The notes: a model not told the origin generated them from the sequence alone. A stretch of 64,000 nucleotides of DNA from Leifsonia sp. ZF2019 (GCF_019924635.1 NZ_CP065037.1:3348001-3412000), one strand, 5' to 3'. Numbered from the stretch's first letter, positions 1-8,979 are shown. Made by a program: numbers and translations.

Positions 1-297
1 GTGCTCGCCGCTCTGCTGGTGCTGACCACGCGCGTCACCGCCCTGCTCGACGCGATCGAGCGCGGGCTGGCCCCCCTCGCCCGCCTGCGCCTCGACCCGC
101 AGCGGGCCGCGCTGCTGCTGACGGTCACCTTCAGCACCCTCCCCGTGCTCGCCCGCCTCGCCCACGACGTGCGCGAGGCCCAGCGCGCCCGCGGCGGCCG
201 GGCGAGCCTCCGCCTGTTCGCGGTGCCGTTCCTCGTCGTCGCGCTCAAGCACGCCGACCAGCTCGGCGACGCCCTCACCGCACGGGGCGTGCGGTGA
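1..297 (+). CDS. ECF transporter T component, C-terminal part (cut by window start)
   Basis: This is the end of an energy-coupling factor (ECF) transporter transmembrane subunit of the EcfT/CbiQ family, which couples two cytoplasmic ATPases to a vitamin-binding S subunit in the membrane. The visible 98 residues carry the family's coupling-helix Ala-Arg-Gly signatures, one in 'EAQRARGGR' (about residues 59-67) and one at the very end in 'TARGVR', joined by a hydrophobic segment. EcfT proteins are usually 200-270 residues, so the gene almost certainly begins before the window; the GTG at base 1 is then just an internal valine. The ATPase genes expected beside it are not in view. The stop overlaps the next gene as GTGA. 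Confidence 0.8.
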   Translation: MLAALLVLTTRVTALLDAIERGLAPLARLRLDPQRAALLLTVTFSTLPVLARLAHDVREAQRARGGRASLRLFAVPFLVVALKHADQLGDALTARGVR

Positions 298-632
298 GCG
301 GCGGGGCGCCGGATGGGGGTCGGCCGCGCGTCCTCGGTCCGACCGTCGACGAGCAGACCCGGTGCATCCATTACCGCAGCGAGCTCGACGTGATCGCGAT
401 CCGTTTCGCGTGCTGCGGTGAGTACTACCCGTGCCACCTGTGCCACGCGGAGGCGGCGGACCATCCCGCGCGGCCGTGGCCGACCGGCTCCGACGACGAG
501 CGGGCCGTGCTCTGCGGCGTCTGCGGCTCCGAGCTGACCGTGGGCGAGTACCTGGCCGTCGCCTCCTGCCCCGCCTGCCGTGCCCCCTTCAACCCGGGCT
601 GCACGCTCCACCGCCCCTTCTACTTCGACTGA
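294..632 (+). CDS. CHY-type zinc finger protein
   Basis: A 112-residue protein made almost entirely of a CHY zinc finger. Visible ligands are the Cys-Ile-His-Tyr signature at residues 24-27, Cys40/Cys41, Cys47-x2-Cys50-His51, His57, Cys74-x2-Cys77, Cys92-x2-Cys95 and Cys103-x2-His106, enough for about three zinc ions. In eukaryotes the fold occurs in ubiquitin ligases; short bacterial stand-alone versions have no settled function. The GTG start overlaps the stop of the EcfT gene (GTGA), so it is translationally coupled to a transporter gene, which fits a link to metal or cofactor supply, but that is inference only. Confidence 0.85.
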   Translation: MSGGAPDGGRPRVLGPTVDEQTRCIHYRSELDVIAIRFACCGEYYPCHLCHAEAADHPARPWPTGSDDERAVLCGVCGSELTVGEYLAVASCPACRAPFNPGCTLHRPFYFD

Positions 633-729
633 GCCGCTCCCGAGACGGCGAATTCTTCGCCGCGTGGGTGGTTTCGCCTGGAGTTTCCGCCGCTTCGCCG
701 CCGGGCGATGGGTGGGCGAAGATGGAGGG

Positions 730-1035
730 ATGGCGCACGGATTCGATGAGGCGACCCTGGCGGGCGTGCTCGGACACATGAACGCGGACCACACCGGCGA
801 CAACCTCCTGATCGTGCGGGCGTTCGGGTGGCCGGAGGCGGTCGGCGCGGAGATGACCGCATTCGACGGCGACGGCGGGGACTGGCGCGTGGAGCTCGCC
901 GACGGCACGACCGCCGAGGTGCGCGTGCCGTGGTCGGGAGGCCCGATCACGGAACGCCCCGAAGTGCGGCGCGAAGTGGTCGCCCTCTACGACGAATCCT
1001 GCCGCCGCCTGGGCGTGGAGCCCCGGCCGCACTGA
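730..1035 (+). CDS. DUF2470 domain protein
   Basis: A 101-residue protein matching the DUF2470 domain, which also forms the C-terminal part of HugZ-like haem-degrading enzymes and of some pyridoxamine-oxidase-fold proteins. The recognisable signature is 'HMNADHTGDNLLIVRAFG' (about residues 16-33), followed by a beta-rich half. Stand-alone copies are common in actinobacteria and may bind haem or flavin; no catalytic role can be read from the sequence. The ATG at 730 directly follows a GGAGGG with no spacer, which is unusually tight, but no better in-frame start lies upstream. A strong hairpin terminator follows. Confidence 0.75.
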   Translation: MAHGFDEATLAGVLGHMNADHTGDNLLIVRAFGWPEAVGAEMTAFDGDGGDWRVELADGTTAEVRVPWSGGPITERPEVRREVVALYDESCRRLGVEPRPH

Positions 1036-1039
1036 CGGC

Positions 1040-1077
1040 GCGCCGAGGCGGCCGATTCTCGGCCGCCTCGGCGCTTT
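1040..1077. terminator. Hairpin terminator between convergent genes
   Basis: A perfect 16-bp inverted repeat (1040-1055 with 1059-1074; arm GCGCCGAGGCGGCCGA) closes on a 3-nt loop and is followed by TTT on the + strand. It lies between the DUF2470 gene and the convergent nuclease gene and can stop transcription from both sides. Confidence 0.8.
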
Positions 1078-1123
1078 CCCCCATACTTCGGGCCGCCTCG
1101 ATTGCTATGGCGGCGCGATGGGA

Positions 1124-4100
1124 TCAGCCGAACAGCTTGTGGAACCAGTTCCACAGCCAGGCGAGGTCGCAGATCCAGTCCCACCAGCCGCCGCCGGAGG
1201 ACTTGACCTGGAAGGCGCTCCAGCCGATCACGCCGTTCGACGCGTTCTGCACGGAGAGCTTGTGGTCGCCCTTGTCGAGCTTGGCCGGGAGGGTGAGCTT
1301 CAGGACGCCGTTCGCCGGCACCTGCACCCAGCCGCCCGAGATGTTCTTCGGCGAGGAGTACACCCAGACGGAGACCCACTGGCCGGCGAGCTTCGCGTCC
1401 ACGGTCACCTGGACCGGGTCGCCCGCCTTGTAGCTGGTCTTGTCGAGGGTGACCTTGCCGAAGAGCGCCTTCGTGAGGGCCGACTCCTTGGCCGCCTTCG
1501 GGTCCTTCGTCGGCTTCGGGTTCTCGACCGGCTTGTCCGCGACCTTCAGCGCCACCGTGACGGTGGTGCCGGAGTCCGGGGCGGTCAGCACCAGGGTGCT
1601 CGCGCCCGCGGCATCGGCCGGGACGGTGAACGCGACGGTCGCGCTGCCGTTCGCGTCCACCGGGACGCTGCCGAGGTCGGTCCCGCTGCCCGTCCACGAG
1701 AGCGTCAGCGAGGTGTTCGCCGGGCTGCCGAGGGAGGTCAGGTTCAGCTTCGAGACGGTGAAGGAGACCTGCTGGCCGCGCTGCAGGGTGTCGGTCGGCG
1801 CGCCGCTGACGGCCACGCCGCGGCGGGCGAAGCTCGGCGACACCGGGCTGGTGTTCTGCAGGTAGCTGATCCAGGCGTCCCGGTCGATGAGACCGGAGTC
1901 CTTGGTGTCCGTCCCGGCCGCGAAGGCACGGAAGTTGTCACCGCCCTGGAGCAGGAACGAGAACGAGCCGATCCGGTACGACTTCGCCGGGTCGATCGGC
2001 GCGCCGTTCACGAGGATGCTCGTGACCCGGTCGCCGGCGGCGCGGGAGGCGTCGTACGTGTAGCTGACGTTCTTCGACAGGCCGAGGTTGAGGAACGGCC
2101 GGCTCGGCACGGTGCCGTCGGCGTTCGTCTGCCACTGCTGCTCCAGCGCCTGCTTGAACTGCGCGCCCGTGAGGGTCGTCGTCCAGAGGTTGTTCACGAA
2201 CGGCAGCACGGCGTTCGCCTGCGCGTAGGTGATGGAGCCGTCGGTGCCGTACAGCAGCTCGGCGCGCAGGCCGCCCGGGTTCACCACGCCGATCTCGGCG
2301 CCGCCGAGCTCCGCGGGCGAGAGGGTCGACAGCAGCGAGTCGGCGACGAGGTTGCCCAGGGTGGACTCGCTCGCGCGGTCGTCGCGGAGGCCGGAAGCGT
2401 ATGCCGTCGTGATGTCCTTCGTGACGGAGCCGATCTTCTGGTTGCCGATGACCGCCGCGTCGGCGAGCGCCTTGTCGACGATCGTCTTGACCTGCGCGAC
2501 CCGCGGGTACGCCGCCACCAGGTCCGCGTCGGCGTCCGTGGTGCGGGCGACGTTGCGGAGGGTGTGGGCGGTGACCTGGTCGGTCTCGGGGTCGACGGTC
2601 AACGTGACCTGGCCGATGTTCTCGCCGTAGCTGCCGGTCTGGACGACGGGACGCGTCGCGCCCTCGACGCCCGGCACCGGGGCGTCCCACGCGTACTGCT
2701 TGTGCGTGTGACCCGTGAAGATCGCCGAGACCTTCGCGCTCGTCTTGGTGACGATGTCGGCGAACGCGCCGCCGGCGGCGACCTCCTGCTCGAGCGTCGC
2801 GCCGTCCGGCGTCCCCGCCCCGGCGCCCTCGTGGTACTCCGCGACGATCACGTCGGCTTCGCCGTTGGAGGCGTCGCCGTCGGTGAGCTGGTTCGCCACG
2901 CGGTTGACCGCCTCCACCGGGTCGCCGAAGTCGAGCGTCGAGATGCCGCCCGGCGAGACGAGGGTCGGGGTCTCCTGTGTGACGGCGCCGATGACACCGA
3001 CCTTGACGCCGTTGACGTCGAACACCGCGTACTCGGGCAGAGCCGGGTTCTTGGTGCCCTTCGTGTAGACGTTCGCGCCGAGGTAGCTGAAGTCCGCCGC
3101 GTCCTTCACCCGGCCGGTCAGGTCGGAGAAGCCCTTGTCGAACTCGTGGTTGCCCACCGCGCTGGTCTTCAGCCCGAGCGCATTCAGCACGTCGATGGTC
3201 GGGATGTCGCCGGCCGAGGCCGAGGCGAACAGGGAGGCGCCGATGTTGTCGCCGTCGGAGAGGAAGAGGGTGTTGCCCTCGCCGCCCTCCGCGCGCAGCT
3301 TCTCGATCGTGCCCGCGAACTTCACGGTGTTGGCGTCGATCCGCCCGTGGAAGTCGTTGATGTTGAGCAGGTTCAGCGTCACCGGCTTCGCGGCGAGACC
3401 GAGGCCCACCACGATCGGGTCGTGGTCGCTCGACCGGTACGGGTCGGCGGCGTAGAAGTTCGTGACGTTGTAGTTGTACCGGCTGTACTCCAGCGCGATC
3501 GACTCGCCCGAGTTGATGTTCCACACGTCCGCGCCCGTGATCGCGGCGTTGGCCGCGGGTGAGGCGAACACGTGGTCGAGGGAGCCGACCGTGCCGCCGA
3601 ACGAGTACGTGTGCTTGCTCGTGCGCGTGCTGACCTGGTCCACGTAGCCCGCGTCGGTGAGGACCGTGATCGGGTCCTCCTGCAGGTACGCGTTGAAGTC
3701 GCCGATCAGGAGCACCTTGTCGAGGCCGAGGGCGGCCTTGCGCTCGTCGGCGAAGGCGACCAGCGCCTTCGCCTGCTTCACGCGGGAGGCGTTGGACGCG
3801 CCCTGGCCGTCGCCCTGGTCGGCGTCGGCCCCGTCGCCGGAGCCCTTCGACTTGAAGTGGTTCACGATGGCGATGAACGCGTTCGCGTCCTTCGCGCCGA
3901 CCTTCTTGAAGGCCTGAGCGAGCGGCTGGCGGGCGTTCGAGAACGCCGCGTCGTCCAGGATGCGGGAGGCGCCGACCGGCTCCGCGACGGCCTTCTTGTA
4001 GATGAATGCGGTGCGGATGACGTCCTCGGAGGACGGCACGGTCGACGGCGACTTCACGTACGCCCAGACCTCACTGCCCGCCGCGGCGTTGAGCGCGCCG

Positions 4101-5917
4101 ACGAGGGTCTTCAGTGCGTCATCGCGGTCGAGCCCGAAGCGGGCCGAGTTCTCGATCTCTTCGAGGGAGACGACGTCGGCGGTCAGTCCGTTGATCGCGG
4201 CGACGATCTTCTCCTGCTGGCGCTTGAGGTTGGTCGCGTCGGCGGCGCCGCGGGCGTCGCATCCGCTGTTGACCGTGATCTTGTTGCCGTCGCGGTCGGT
4301 GTAGAAGGTGCAGCCGCTCAGCTGGTCGCCCGTCGTGGTGAAGTAGTTCAGCACGTTGAAGGTGGCGAGCTTGAGGTCGCCGCCCACGTTCTCCGGGGCC
4401 GCGGTGCGCGTGTTCGCGAAGGTGGCGGGCTGGACCGTCGACGCGTTCGCCGGGGTCAGCTCAGCGGTCGGCTGGAACTTCCACGCGTTGTTGCGGTAGT
4501 CGAGGACGACCGGCTTCGTGAACGTGACCGGGGCGCCGACGCGGACCGGGTCGGTCAGCGACAGGTAGGGCAGCGGCTTGGACTTGTTGGCCGCGCTGAG
4601 GAAGTTGGTGGAGGCTCCGTCGTCGAGGACGACGCCGCGGGCCTTCACGTCGGCGACGGCGGCGGTGTACTCCGCGGTGCCGGGGCGCGCGACATCGGTG
4701 GGCTGCAGCAGCGCGGTCTCGCCTGCGGCCAACCCGATCTCGCCGTACTGGTTGGTCGAGTACGTGTCGGTGACGGTGAAGGGTCCCTGCGGGGCGATCA
4801 GCATGCCCTCGAGGCTCTCGCGCTGCGCGTCGGTGGCGGGGAGGCCGACCGTGGCGGGCGCCGGAGCGGTGACGGTGCTCGCGTCGAGCTTGTCGAGCTT
4901 CGACGCGGTGATCTCCGTGAGGCCGTTGAACTCGCTGACGGCGCCGGTCACCTGCACGTAGTCGCCGGCGGCGACGGAAGCGGCGTAGGAGGAGCCGTAG
5001 ACGAAGACCGCGTCGGAGGCGGCGTGGGTGGCCAGGTCGACGGCGCCGCCCGTGCCGGGGGTCTGGATGTAGAACCCGTTGAAGCCGCCGGTCGCGTACT
5101 GCGCGGTGACGACGCCGACGGTGGTGACGGTCTGGCCCGCCTTCGGGCTGGTGTCACCGGTTCCCTGGATCTCGGAGATGGCGATCGCGCCGGCCGGGGG
5201 TCCCGGGTCGGTCCCGGTTCCGGGGTCGGTTCCCTCGCCCGGGTCGGTCGTGCCGCCTCCGGGGGTGGTCGCCGAGTTCTGCGGCGTGATGGTCGCGCTC
5301 AGGGTGAAGTCGGCGCTGTTGTCGTCGGTGTCGGTGAATGACGTGCGGTTCAGCGACTTGACGTCCGTGTTGGCCGAGGGCGCGGGGGCCTTGGCCTTCT
5401 CGAACGTGTTCGATGTGCCGTAGCCGAGCAGGTCGACCACGCCGGCCGCGCCCGTGACCGAGCCCGCGGGCAGGGTGAGGGCGGAAGCGGCGTTGGAGAG
5501 GATCAGGGTGCCGGTGGTGCCGCTGGGGTTCAGCGCGTTGCTCGCGATGTCGGGCGTCGGGAGGGCGGCGCCGTTGGTGCCGTTCGAGCCTCCCGCGACG
5601 AGGTAGTAGCCCTTGGCGGCGATGGAGCCGGTCAGCGGCACGACGCCGTTCGCGGCGCCGGTGCTGGTCGCGGAGCGGTACTGCACGCTCCAGCCGGTGA
5701 GGCTCACGGCGGCGTCGCCCGGGTTGTACAGCTCCACGAACTTGTTCGTGTAGGCCGCGCCAGCGCTGCCGCCGGAGAGGTAGGCCTCGTTGATGACGAC
5801 ACCGGTGCCGTCGGTGCTGGCGAACGCCGGCGTCGCGACGAGGGCGCCGGCTGCGAGGCCGGCTCCGACGATCGCGGCCGTGGCAGCGCGCCACACCCTG
5901 CCATTCCTGATTGACAT
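1124..5917 (-). CDS. Secreted ExeM/NucH-type nuclease fused to 5'-nucleotidase
   Basis: A 1597-residue exported enzyme that probably degrades extracellular DNA and releases phosphate or nucleosides. Domains in order: signal peptide (1-33, ending APAFA), lamin-tail domain (about 35-190), a Pro/Gly/Thr linker, an OB-like beta domain (about 250-360), an endonuclease/exonuclease/phosphatase domain (about 513-840; 'ATFNVLNYF', 'GDFNAY', 'SDHDP'), a metallophosphatase with 'NDFHGR' (about 848), 'GNHEFD' (about 920) and 'GHTH' (about 1067), a 5'-nucleotidase C-terminal domain (about 1160-1360) and Ig-like domains. It ends in a Trp-rich tail without LPxTG or LAxTG, so it is probably released. The ATG at 5917 has GGGAG three bases upstream. 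The size is typical of fused actinobacterial ExeM/NucH proteins. Confidence 0.9.
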   Translation of the reverse strand: MSIRNGRVWRAATAAIVGAGLAAGALVATPAFASTDGTGVVINEAYLSGGSAGAAYTNKFVELYNPGDAAVSLTGWSVQYRSATSTGAANGVVPLTGSIAAKGYYLVAGGSNGTNGAALPTPDIASNALNPSGTTGTLILSNAASALTLPAGSVTGAAGVVDLLGYGTSNTFEKAKAPAPSANTDVKSLNRTSFTDTDDNSADFTLSATITPQNSATTPGGGTTDPGEGTDPGTGTDPGPPAGAIAISEIQGTGDTSPKAGQTVTTVGVVTAQYATGGFNGFYIQTPGTGGAVDLATHAASDAVFVYGSSYAASVAAGDYVQVTGAVSEFNGLTEITASKLDKLDASTVTAPAPATVGLPATDAQRESLEGMLIAPQGPFTVTDTYSTNQYGEIGLAAGETALLQPTDVARPGTAEYTAAVADVKARGVVLDDGASTNFLSAANKSKPLPYLSLTDPVRVGAPVTFTKPVVLDYRNNAWKFQPTAELTPANASTVQPATFANTRTAAPENVGGDLKLATFNVLNYFTTTGDQLSGCTFYTDRDGNKITVNSGCDARGAADATNLKRQQEKIVAAINGLTADVVSLEEIENSARFGLDRDDALKTLVGALNAAAGSEVWAYVKSPSTVPSSEDVIRTAFIYKKAVAEPVGASRILDDAAFSNARQPLAQAFKKVGAKDANAFIAIVNHFKSKGSGDGADADQGDGQGASNASRVKQAKALVAFADERKAALGLDKVLLIGDFNAYLQEDPITVLTDAGYVDQVSTRTSKHTYSFGGTVGSLDHVFASPAANAAITGADVWNINSGESIALEYSRYNYNVTNFYAADPYRSSDHDPIVVGLGLAAKPVTLNLLNINDFHGRIDANTVKFAGTIEKLRAEGGEGNTLFLSDGDNIGASLFASASAGDIPTIDVLNALGLKTSAVGNHEFDKGFSDLTGRVKDAADFSYLGANVYTKGTKNPALPEYAVFDVNGVKVGVIGAVTQETPTLVSPGGISTLDFGDPVEAVNRVANQLTDGDASNGEADVIVAEYHEGAGAGTPDGATLEQEVAAGGAFADIVTKTSAKVSAIFTGHTHKQYAWDAPVPGVEGATRPVVQTGSYGENIGQVTLTVDPETDQVTAHTLRNVARTTDADADLVAAYPRVAQVKTIVDKALADAAVIGNQKIGSVTKDITTAYASGLRDDRASESTLGNLVADSLLSTLSPAELGGAEIGVVNPGGLRAELLYGTDGSITYAQANAVLPFVNNLWTTTLTGAQFKQALEQQWQTNADGTVPSRPFLNLGLSKNVSYTYDASRAAGDRVTSILVNGAPIDPAKSYRIGSFSFLLQGGDNFRAFAAGTDTKDSGLIDRDAWISYLQNTSPVSPSFARRGVAVSGAPTDTLQRGQQVSFTVSKLNLTSLGSPANTSLTLSWTGSGTDLGSVPVDANGSATVAFTVPADAAGASTLVLTAPDSGTTVTVALKVADKPVENPKPTKDPKAAKESALTKALFGKVTLDKTSYKAGDPVQVTVDAKLAGQWVSVWVYSSPKNISGGWVQVPANGVLKLTLPAKLDKGDHKLSVQNASNGVIGWSAFQVKSSGGGWWDWICDLAWLWNWFHKLFG

Positions 5918-6141
5918 TGCTCTCCCTGGTCGGTGGGGGTGGGATGGATCCGACGGTCAGAGTAGGAACCACGATCGTCGGGACTCTGTCTCTTGTGTGA
6001 ACGTACAGAAAACTCGTTCAGGGGTAGACCGCTCATTTGAGCAGCCTTCGGGGGTGGTCCTGGTCGACCACCCGTGCATGGGTGGGGTCCGGCCCCCGCG
6101 GAATCGGGCTGCCCGGGCCGCCGTGCGCCATGATGGGTCCC

Positions 6142-7017
6142 ATGCGGATCGACGAGATCGCCCATTTCCGGGCGCTGGCCGCCGAGGGGCACCTGGCGCT
6201 CGCGGCGCAGTCCCTCGGCGTCTCCCAGTCGACCCTCTCCCGGTCACTGGCGCGGCTCGAGGCGGAGGCCGGCGTCGAGCTGCTCGACCGGCGGCGTGGC
6301 CACCTCGAGCTCAACCAGTACGGGGAGATCCTGCTCGCCCACGCGGCGCGCGCCGAGCTGGAACTGGAGAACGCGCGGGCGAGGATCGCGGCCCTCCGGG
6401 ACCCGTCCGCGGGGATCGTCTCCGTCGCGTACGTGTCGTCATTCGGCGGCTGGCTCATCCCACGCGTCGTGAGCGAATACCGCGCGCTGTTCCCCGACAT
6501 CCGGTTCGTCCTGCGCGGGGGCACCGCGGACACGGTGCTCGACGCCCTGCGGGAGGGGTCGGCCGACGTCGCCTTCCTCAGCCCCGACCCGCGCGATCCC
6601 GGGATCGACTGGCACCCGCTCACGGCCGAGCGACTCGTGCTGGGCGTGCCCGTCGGGCACCCGCTCGCCGGCCGCGAACGGGTGACGGTCGACGACCTCA
6701 CCCCGTACGAGCTCGTCTCGTTGCGCCCGGGCTCCGGGCTCCGCCACATCGCCGACGCCTACTTCTCGGCGCACGGTGTCGTCATGGCGCCGGTGATCGA
6801 GGTGACCGAGCTCGCCACCCTGCGCGCCCTCGTGCGTGACGGCGTCGGCGTCGCGCTCATCCCGGACACGCCGGCCGAGGCGGGGATCGTCGCGGTGCCG
6901 CTCGCCGACGAGGCGACCAGGGTCGTCGGCCTGGCGCGCAACACCGCGCGGTCGGAGTCGGCCGCCGCGGCGCAGTTCGCACGCTTCGTGCGGGAGGAGC
7001 TCGGGCCGCTGGAGTGA
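6142..7017 (+). CDS. LysR-family transcriptional regulator
   Basis: A 291-residue LysR-type regulator with an N-terminal winged helix (about residues 1-60; 'LAAQSLGVSQSTLSRSLARLEAEAG') and a periplasmic-binding-like effector domain (about 88-285). I chose the ATG at 6142 because the conserved domain begins there; the frame is open further upstream but that sequence is not LysR-like. It is divergent from the secreted nuclease (224-bp gap), so the nuclease gene is its most likely target, as is usual for LysR genes. The effector cannot be read from the sequence. A small CTCCGG/CCGGAG hairpin follows the stop at 7022-7037. Confidence 0.88.
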   Translation: MRIDEIAHFRALAAEGHLALAAQSLGVSQSTLSRSLARLEAEAGVELLDRRRGHLELNQYGEILLAHAARAELELENARARIAALRDPSAGIVSVAYVSSFGGWLIPRVVSEYRALFPDIRFVLRGGTADTVLDALREGSADVAFLSPDPRDPGIDWHPLTAERLVLGVPVGHPLAGRERVTVDDLTPYELVSLRPGSGLRHIADAYFSAHGVVMAPVIEVTELATLRALVRDGVGVALIPDTPAEAGIVAVPLADEATRVVGLARNTARSESAAAAQFARFVREELGPLE

Positions 7018-7080
7018 GCGCCTCCGGCCGCCCGGAGCGGGCGCGAAGCCGCTCGGCGCCGGGCGAGCGGAGAGGTCAGG

Positions 7081-7656
7081 TCAGGCGTGGCCCGCGATGA
7101 CGTCCCAGATCCGCTCGGCGTCCGCCTCCAGCCCGTCCAGCCTCCCGCGCTCGTCGGCGATGAGGTACGCGCCGAAGAACGCCTGGACCGCGACCGTCGC
7201 GAGAGAGGAGGGATCGGCCCCCGGGGAGAGCTCGCCCGCCTCGGCCGCCTGTTCGAGGGAACGACCGACCACGGCCGACCAGCGCGCGTACGCGTCGTCG
7301 TCGGGTTCGGGGGTCAGCACGGTGCGGCTCAGCTTCATCGCCGCACGCACCCGCGCGTCCGTGGCGAACACGACGGCCACCCGTCGCAGCACCTCGCGAG
7401 CGGCGGCGAGGCCCGTCGCCCCGCTCGCATCCACCTCCGCCACGAGCTCCGGCCAGGTCGCATACTTCTCGGCGACGAGCGCCTCGGCGAGATCCTGCTT
7501 CGAGCGGAAGTGGAAGTAGACGGCGCCCTTGGTGAGCTGCGTGCGCTCGATGATGCGGTCGAGCCGGGCGCCGGCATAGCCGTGCGCATCGAACTCGGCG
7601 GCCGCAGCATCGAGGATCGCCGTGCGGCTGCGCTCGGCGCGTTCCTGACGGGGCAT
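7081..7656 (-). CDS. TetR-family regulator, ScbR/autoregulator-receptor-like
   Basis: A 191-residue TetR-fold repressor. The N-terminal DNA-binding region (about 1-55, 'RQERAERSRTAILDAAAAEFDAHGY' to 'TKGAVYFHFRSKQDLAEALV') resembles the gamma-butyrolactone-receptor (ScbR/ArpA) branch, which also has many members outside Streptomyces; the C-terminal ligand domain is less conserved. No signal-synthase gene (AfsA/ScbA type) is in the window, so a butyrolactone ligand is not established. The neighbouring DUF805 gene is divergent and its start lies about 220 bp away, making that gap the likely operator region. Confidence 0.82.
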   Translation of the reverse strand: MPRQERAERSRTAILDAAAAEFDAHGYAGARLDRIIERTQLTKGAVYFHFRSKQDLAEALVAEKYATWPELVAEVDASGATGLAAAREVLRRVAVVFATDARVRAAMKLSRTVLTPEPDDDAYARWSAVVGRSLEQAAEAGELSPGADPSSLATVAVQAFFGAYLIADERGRLDGLEADAERIWDVIAGHA

Positions 7657-7873
7657 GGACGGGGAGACCTCCGGAGATGGGACGAACGTGGGTCCCCCCA
7701 GCGAAGACTGTACCTCCCCGGAACGGGGGCCAGGCGGGACACGCCGCGTCGCATTTCCCTCCGATGAGGCCGGGGATGCGCTTGACTATGCGCGCCCGGC
7801 ACCGACCCGCCGAGCGCGCGGCGAGGGGGATGCCGACATCCCTCCGGAGCGCGGCATCCAGAGAGGAATCGTC

Positions 7874-8356
7874 ATGAGCTACGAGAACCCCGCACCTCCC
7901 GTCCCCCCTGTCGCTGCGGAGGCCGTCCCCCTGTGGGCACCCCTCTACGGGGCCTCCTTCGGCGCGGCCGTCAAGCGCGTCTTCCGCAAGTACGCCGACT
8001 TCACCGGACGCGCCAGCCGCAGCGAGTACTGGTGGTGGATACTGTTCTCCGCCCTGGTGGGGATCGTCCTCGAGGCGCTCGCCCTCGTGCTCGGCCTGCC
8101 CGGCTCCACCGTCTCGGCGGACGGATCGTCTCAGCCGGGACCGGGGTTCTGGGTGGCCGGTGTGCTGATCCTCGTGTGGATCCTCGGCACGATCGTGCCG
8201 CACCTCGCGATCCTCTGGCGCCGCCTCCACGACGCGAACCTCGCCGGGCCGTTCTTCTTCCTGACGTTCGTCCCGTTCGGCAGCCTGGTCGTCTTCATCT
8301 TCACCTTGCTGCCCTCCAAGCCCGAGGGGGCACGCTTCGACCGTCCCCACGCGTAG
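7874..8356 (+). CDS. DUF805 membrane protein
   Basis: A 160-residue inner-membrane protein of the DUF805 (YhaH-like) family. It has a proline-rich N-terminus (1-25), the family's 'FTGRASRSEYWWW' entry motif (about 43-55), three hydrophobic helices (about 54-76, 92-115, 126-145) and the conserved 'RRLHDANLAG' between helices two and three. Family function is unknown; some bacteriophages and stress operons carry members. The ATG at 7874 is preceded by GAGAGG at a normal distance. Nothing suggests an operon. Confidence 0.85.
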   Translation: MSYENPAPPVPPVAAEAVPLWAPLYGASFGAAVKRVFRKYADFTGRASRSEYWWWILFSALVGIVLEALALVLGLPGSTVSADGSSQPGPGFWVAGVLILVWILGTIVPHLAILWRRLHDANLAGPFFFLTFVPFGSLVVFIFTLLPSKPEGARFDRPHA

Positions 8357-8383
8357 CGGGGCGGCTCAGCAGAGCCGGCTCGG

Positions 8384-8857
8384 TCAGCAGGAGTCGGCGA
8401 ACAGTCTCCGGGGCCGTGCGGGGTCCGCGTCGTCCAGCAGGACGGACGCGACCTCGCGCGGCGCCCCGAGCGGATCCTTGCGCCCGGTGGCGACGAACGA
8501 CCAGTCCGGGCTGCGCTCCGGATCGTGCTCGACCCAGAGGGAGAAGTTCCAGAACCCGCGGAACTCCGGCGCGAGCAGGCCCGGGCCGTCGACGACGAGC
8601 ACGCCCTCGCGCGTTCGGGAGGGTGCGACGACCTCCGCACGGAACGGGTCCGCCGCGGTGTCGGCCGTGACGCTCACGCGCTCGACGGTGTCTCCCGCCG
8701 CTCGGAGCGCCTCCGCCAGCGCGTCCGCAGCCCCGGCCGCATCCGCCTCCGGCACGCCGGTCACCGCGACGAAGCGCGGACCGCGGCGGTAGTGCTGGCG
8801 GAACTCCGCAGCGACCTCCGCGTAGAACCTGCCGCGATCTGTGGCCGTGCTGCCCAT
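8384..8857 (-). CDS. Uridine-kinase-like protein lacking a Walker A motif
   Basis: A 157-residue protein with the layout of actinobacterial uridine-kinase-like P-loop proteins: an N-terminal 'RFVAVTGVPEADAAGAADAL' where the nucleotide-binding loop should be, and 'VLVVDGPGLLAPEFRGFWNF' (about residues 87-106), which resembles the 'DGVFLHRPELRxYWD' segment of uridine kinases. The expected GxxGxGKS/T is replaced by GVPEADAAG with no Lys-Ser/Thr, so ATP binding is doubtful. It may be a degenerate paralogue or a regulatory protein. A very strong AGGAGGAGGGG ribosome site precedes the ATG, arguing that it is expressed and not decaying. Confidence 0.6.
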   Translation of the reverse strand: MGSTATDRGRFYAEVAAEFRQHYRRGPRFVAVTGVPEADAAGAADALAEALRAAGDTVERVSVTADTAADPFRAEVVAPSRTREGVLVVDGPGLLAPEFRGFWNFSLWVEHDPERSPDWSFVATGRKDPLGAPREVASVLLDDADPARPRRLFADSC

Positions 8858-8922
8858 GACGTCCCCTCCTCCTGTCTCTCATCGGGAACGCTACGCGCGC
8901 CCGCTCGATTCCACAGGTCGCG

Positions 8923-8979
8923 ATTCGGCCCGAATGTCGGGAAAGCGTGAGCGAATCCCGACATTCGGGCCGAATGTCG
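8923..8979. repeat. 20-bp perfect inverted repeat, terminator or operator-like
   Basis: The arms ATTCGGCCCGAATGTCGGGA (8923-8942) and its exact complement (8956-8975) flank a 13-nt loop. Each arm is itself palindromic: 8959-8979 is a 10+1+10 palindrome centred on G8969, and 8923-8935 is a 6+1+6 one. It lies 10 bp past the stop of the dockerin-amidase and upstream of the kinase-like gene. There is no T-run, so it may be a terminator, a nested operator, or both. Confidence 0.6.

Noticed and set aside
1118..5341. Long + strand frames (814 and 589 codons) over the nuclease gene
   Set aside because: They are Arg/Val/Gly-rich shadows without ribosome sites or motifs; the nuclease on the - strand has five recognisable domains.
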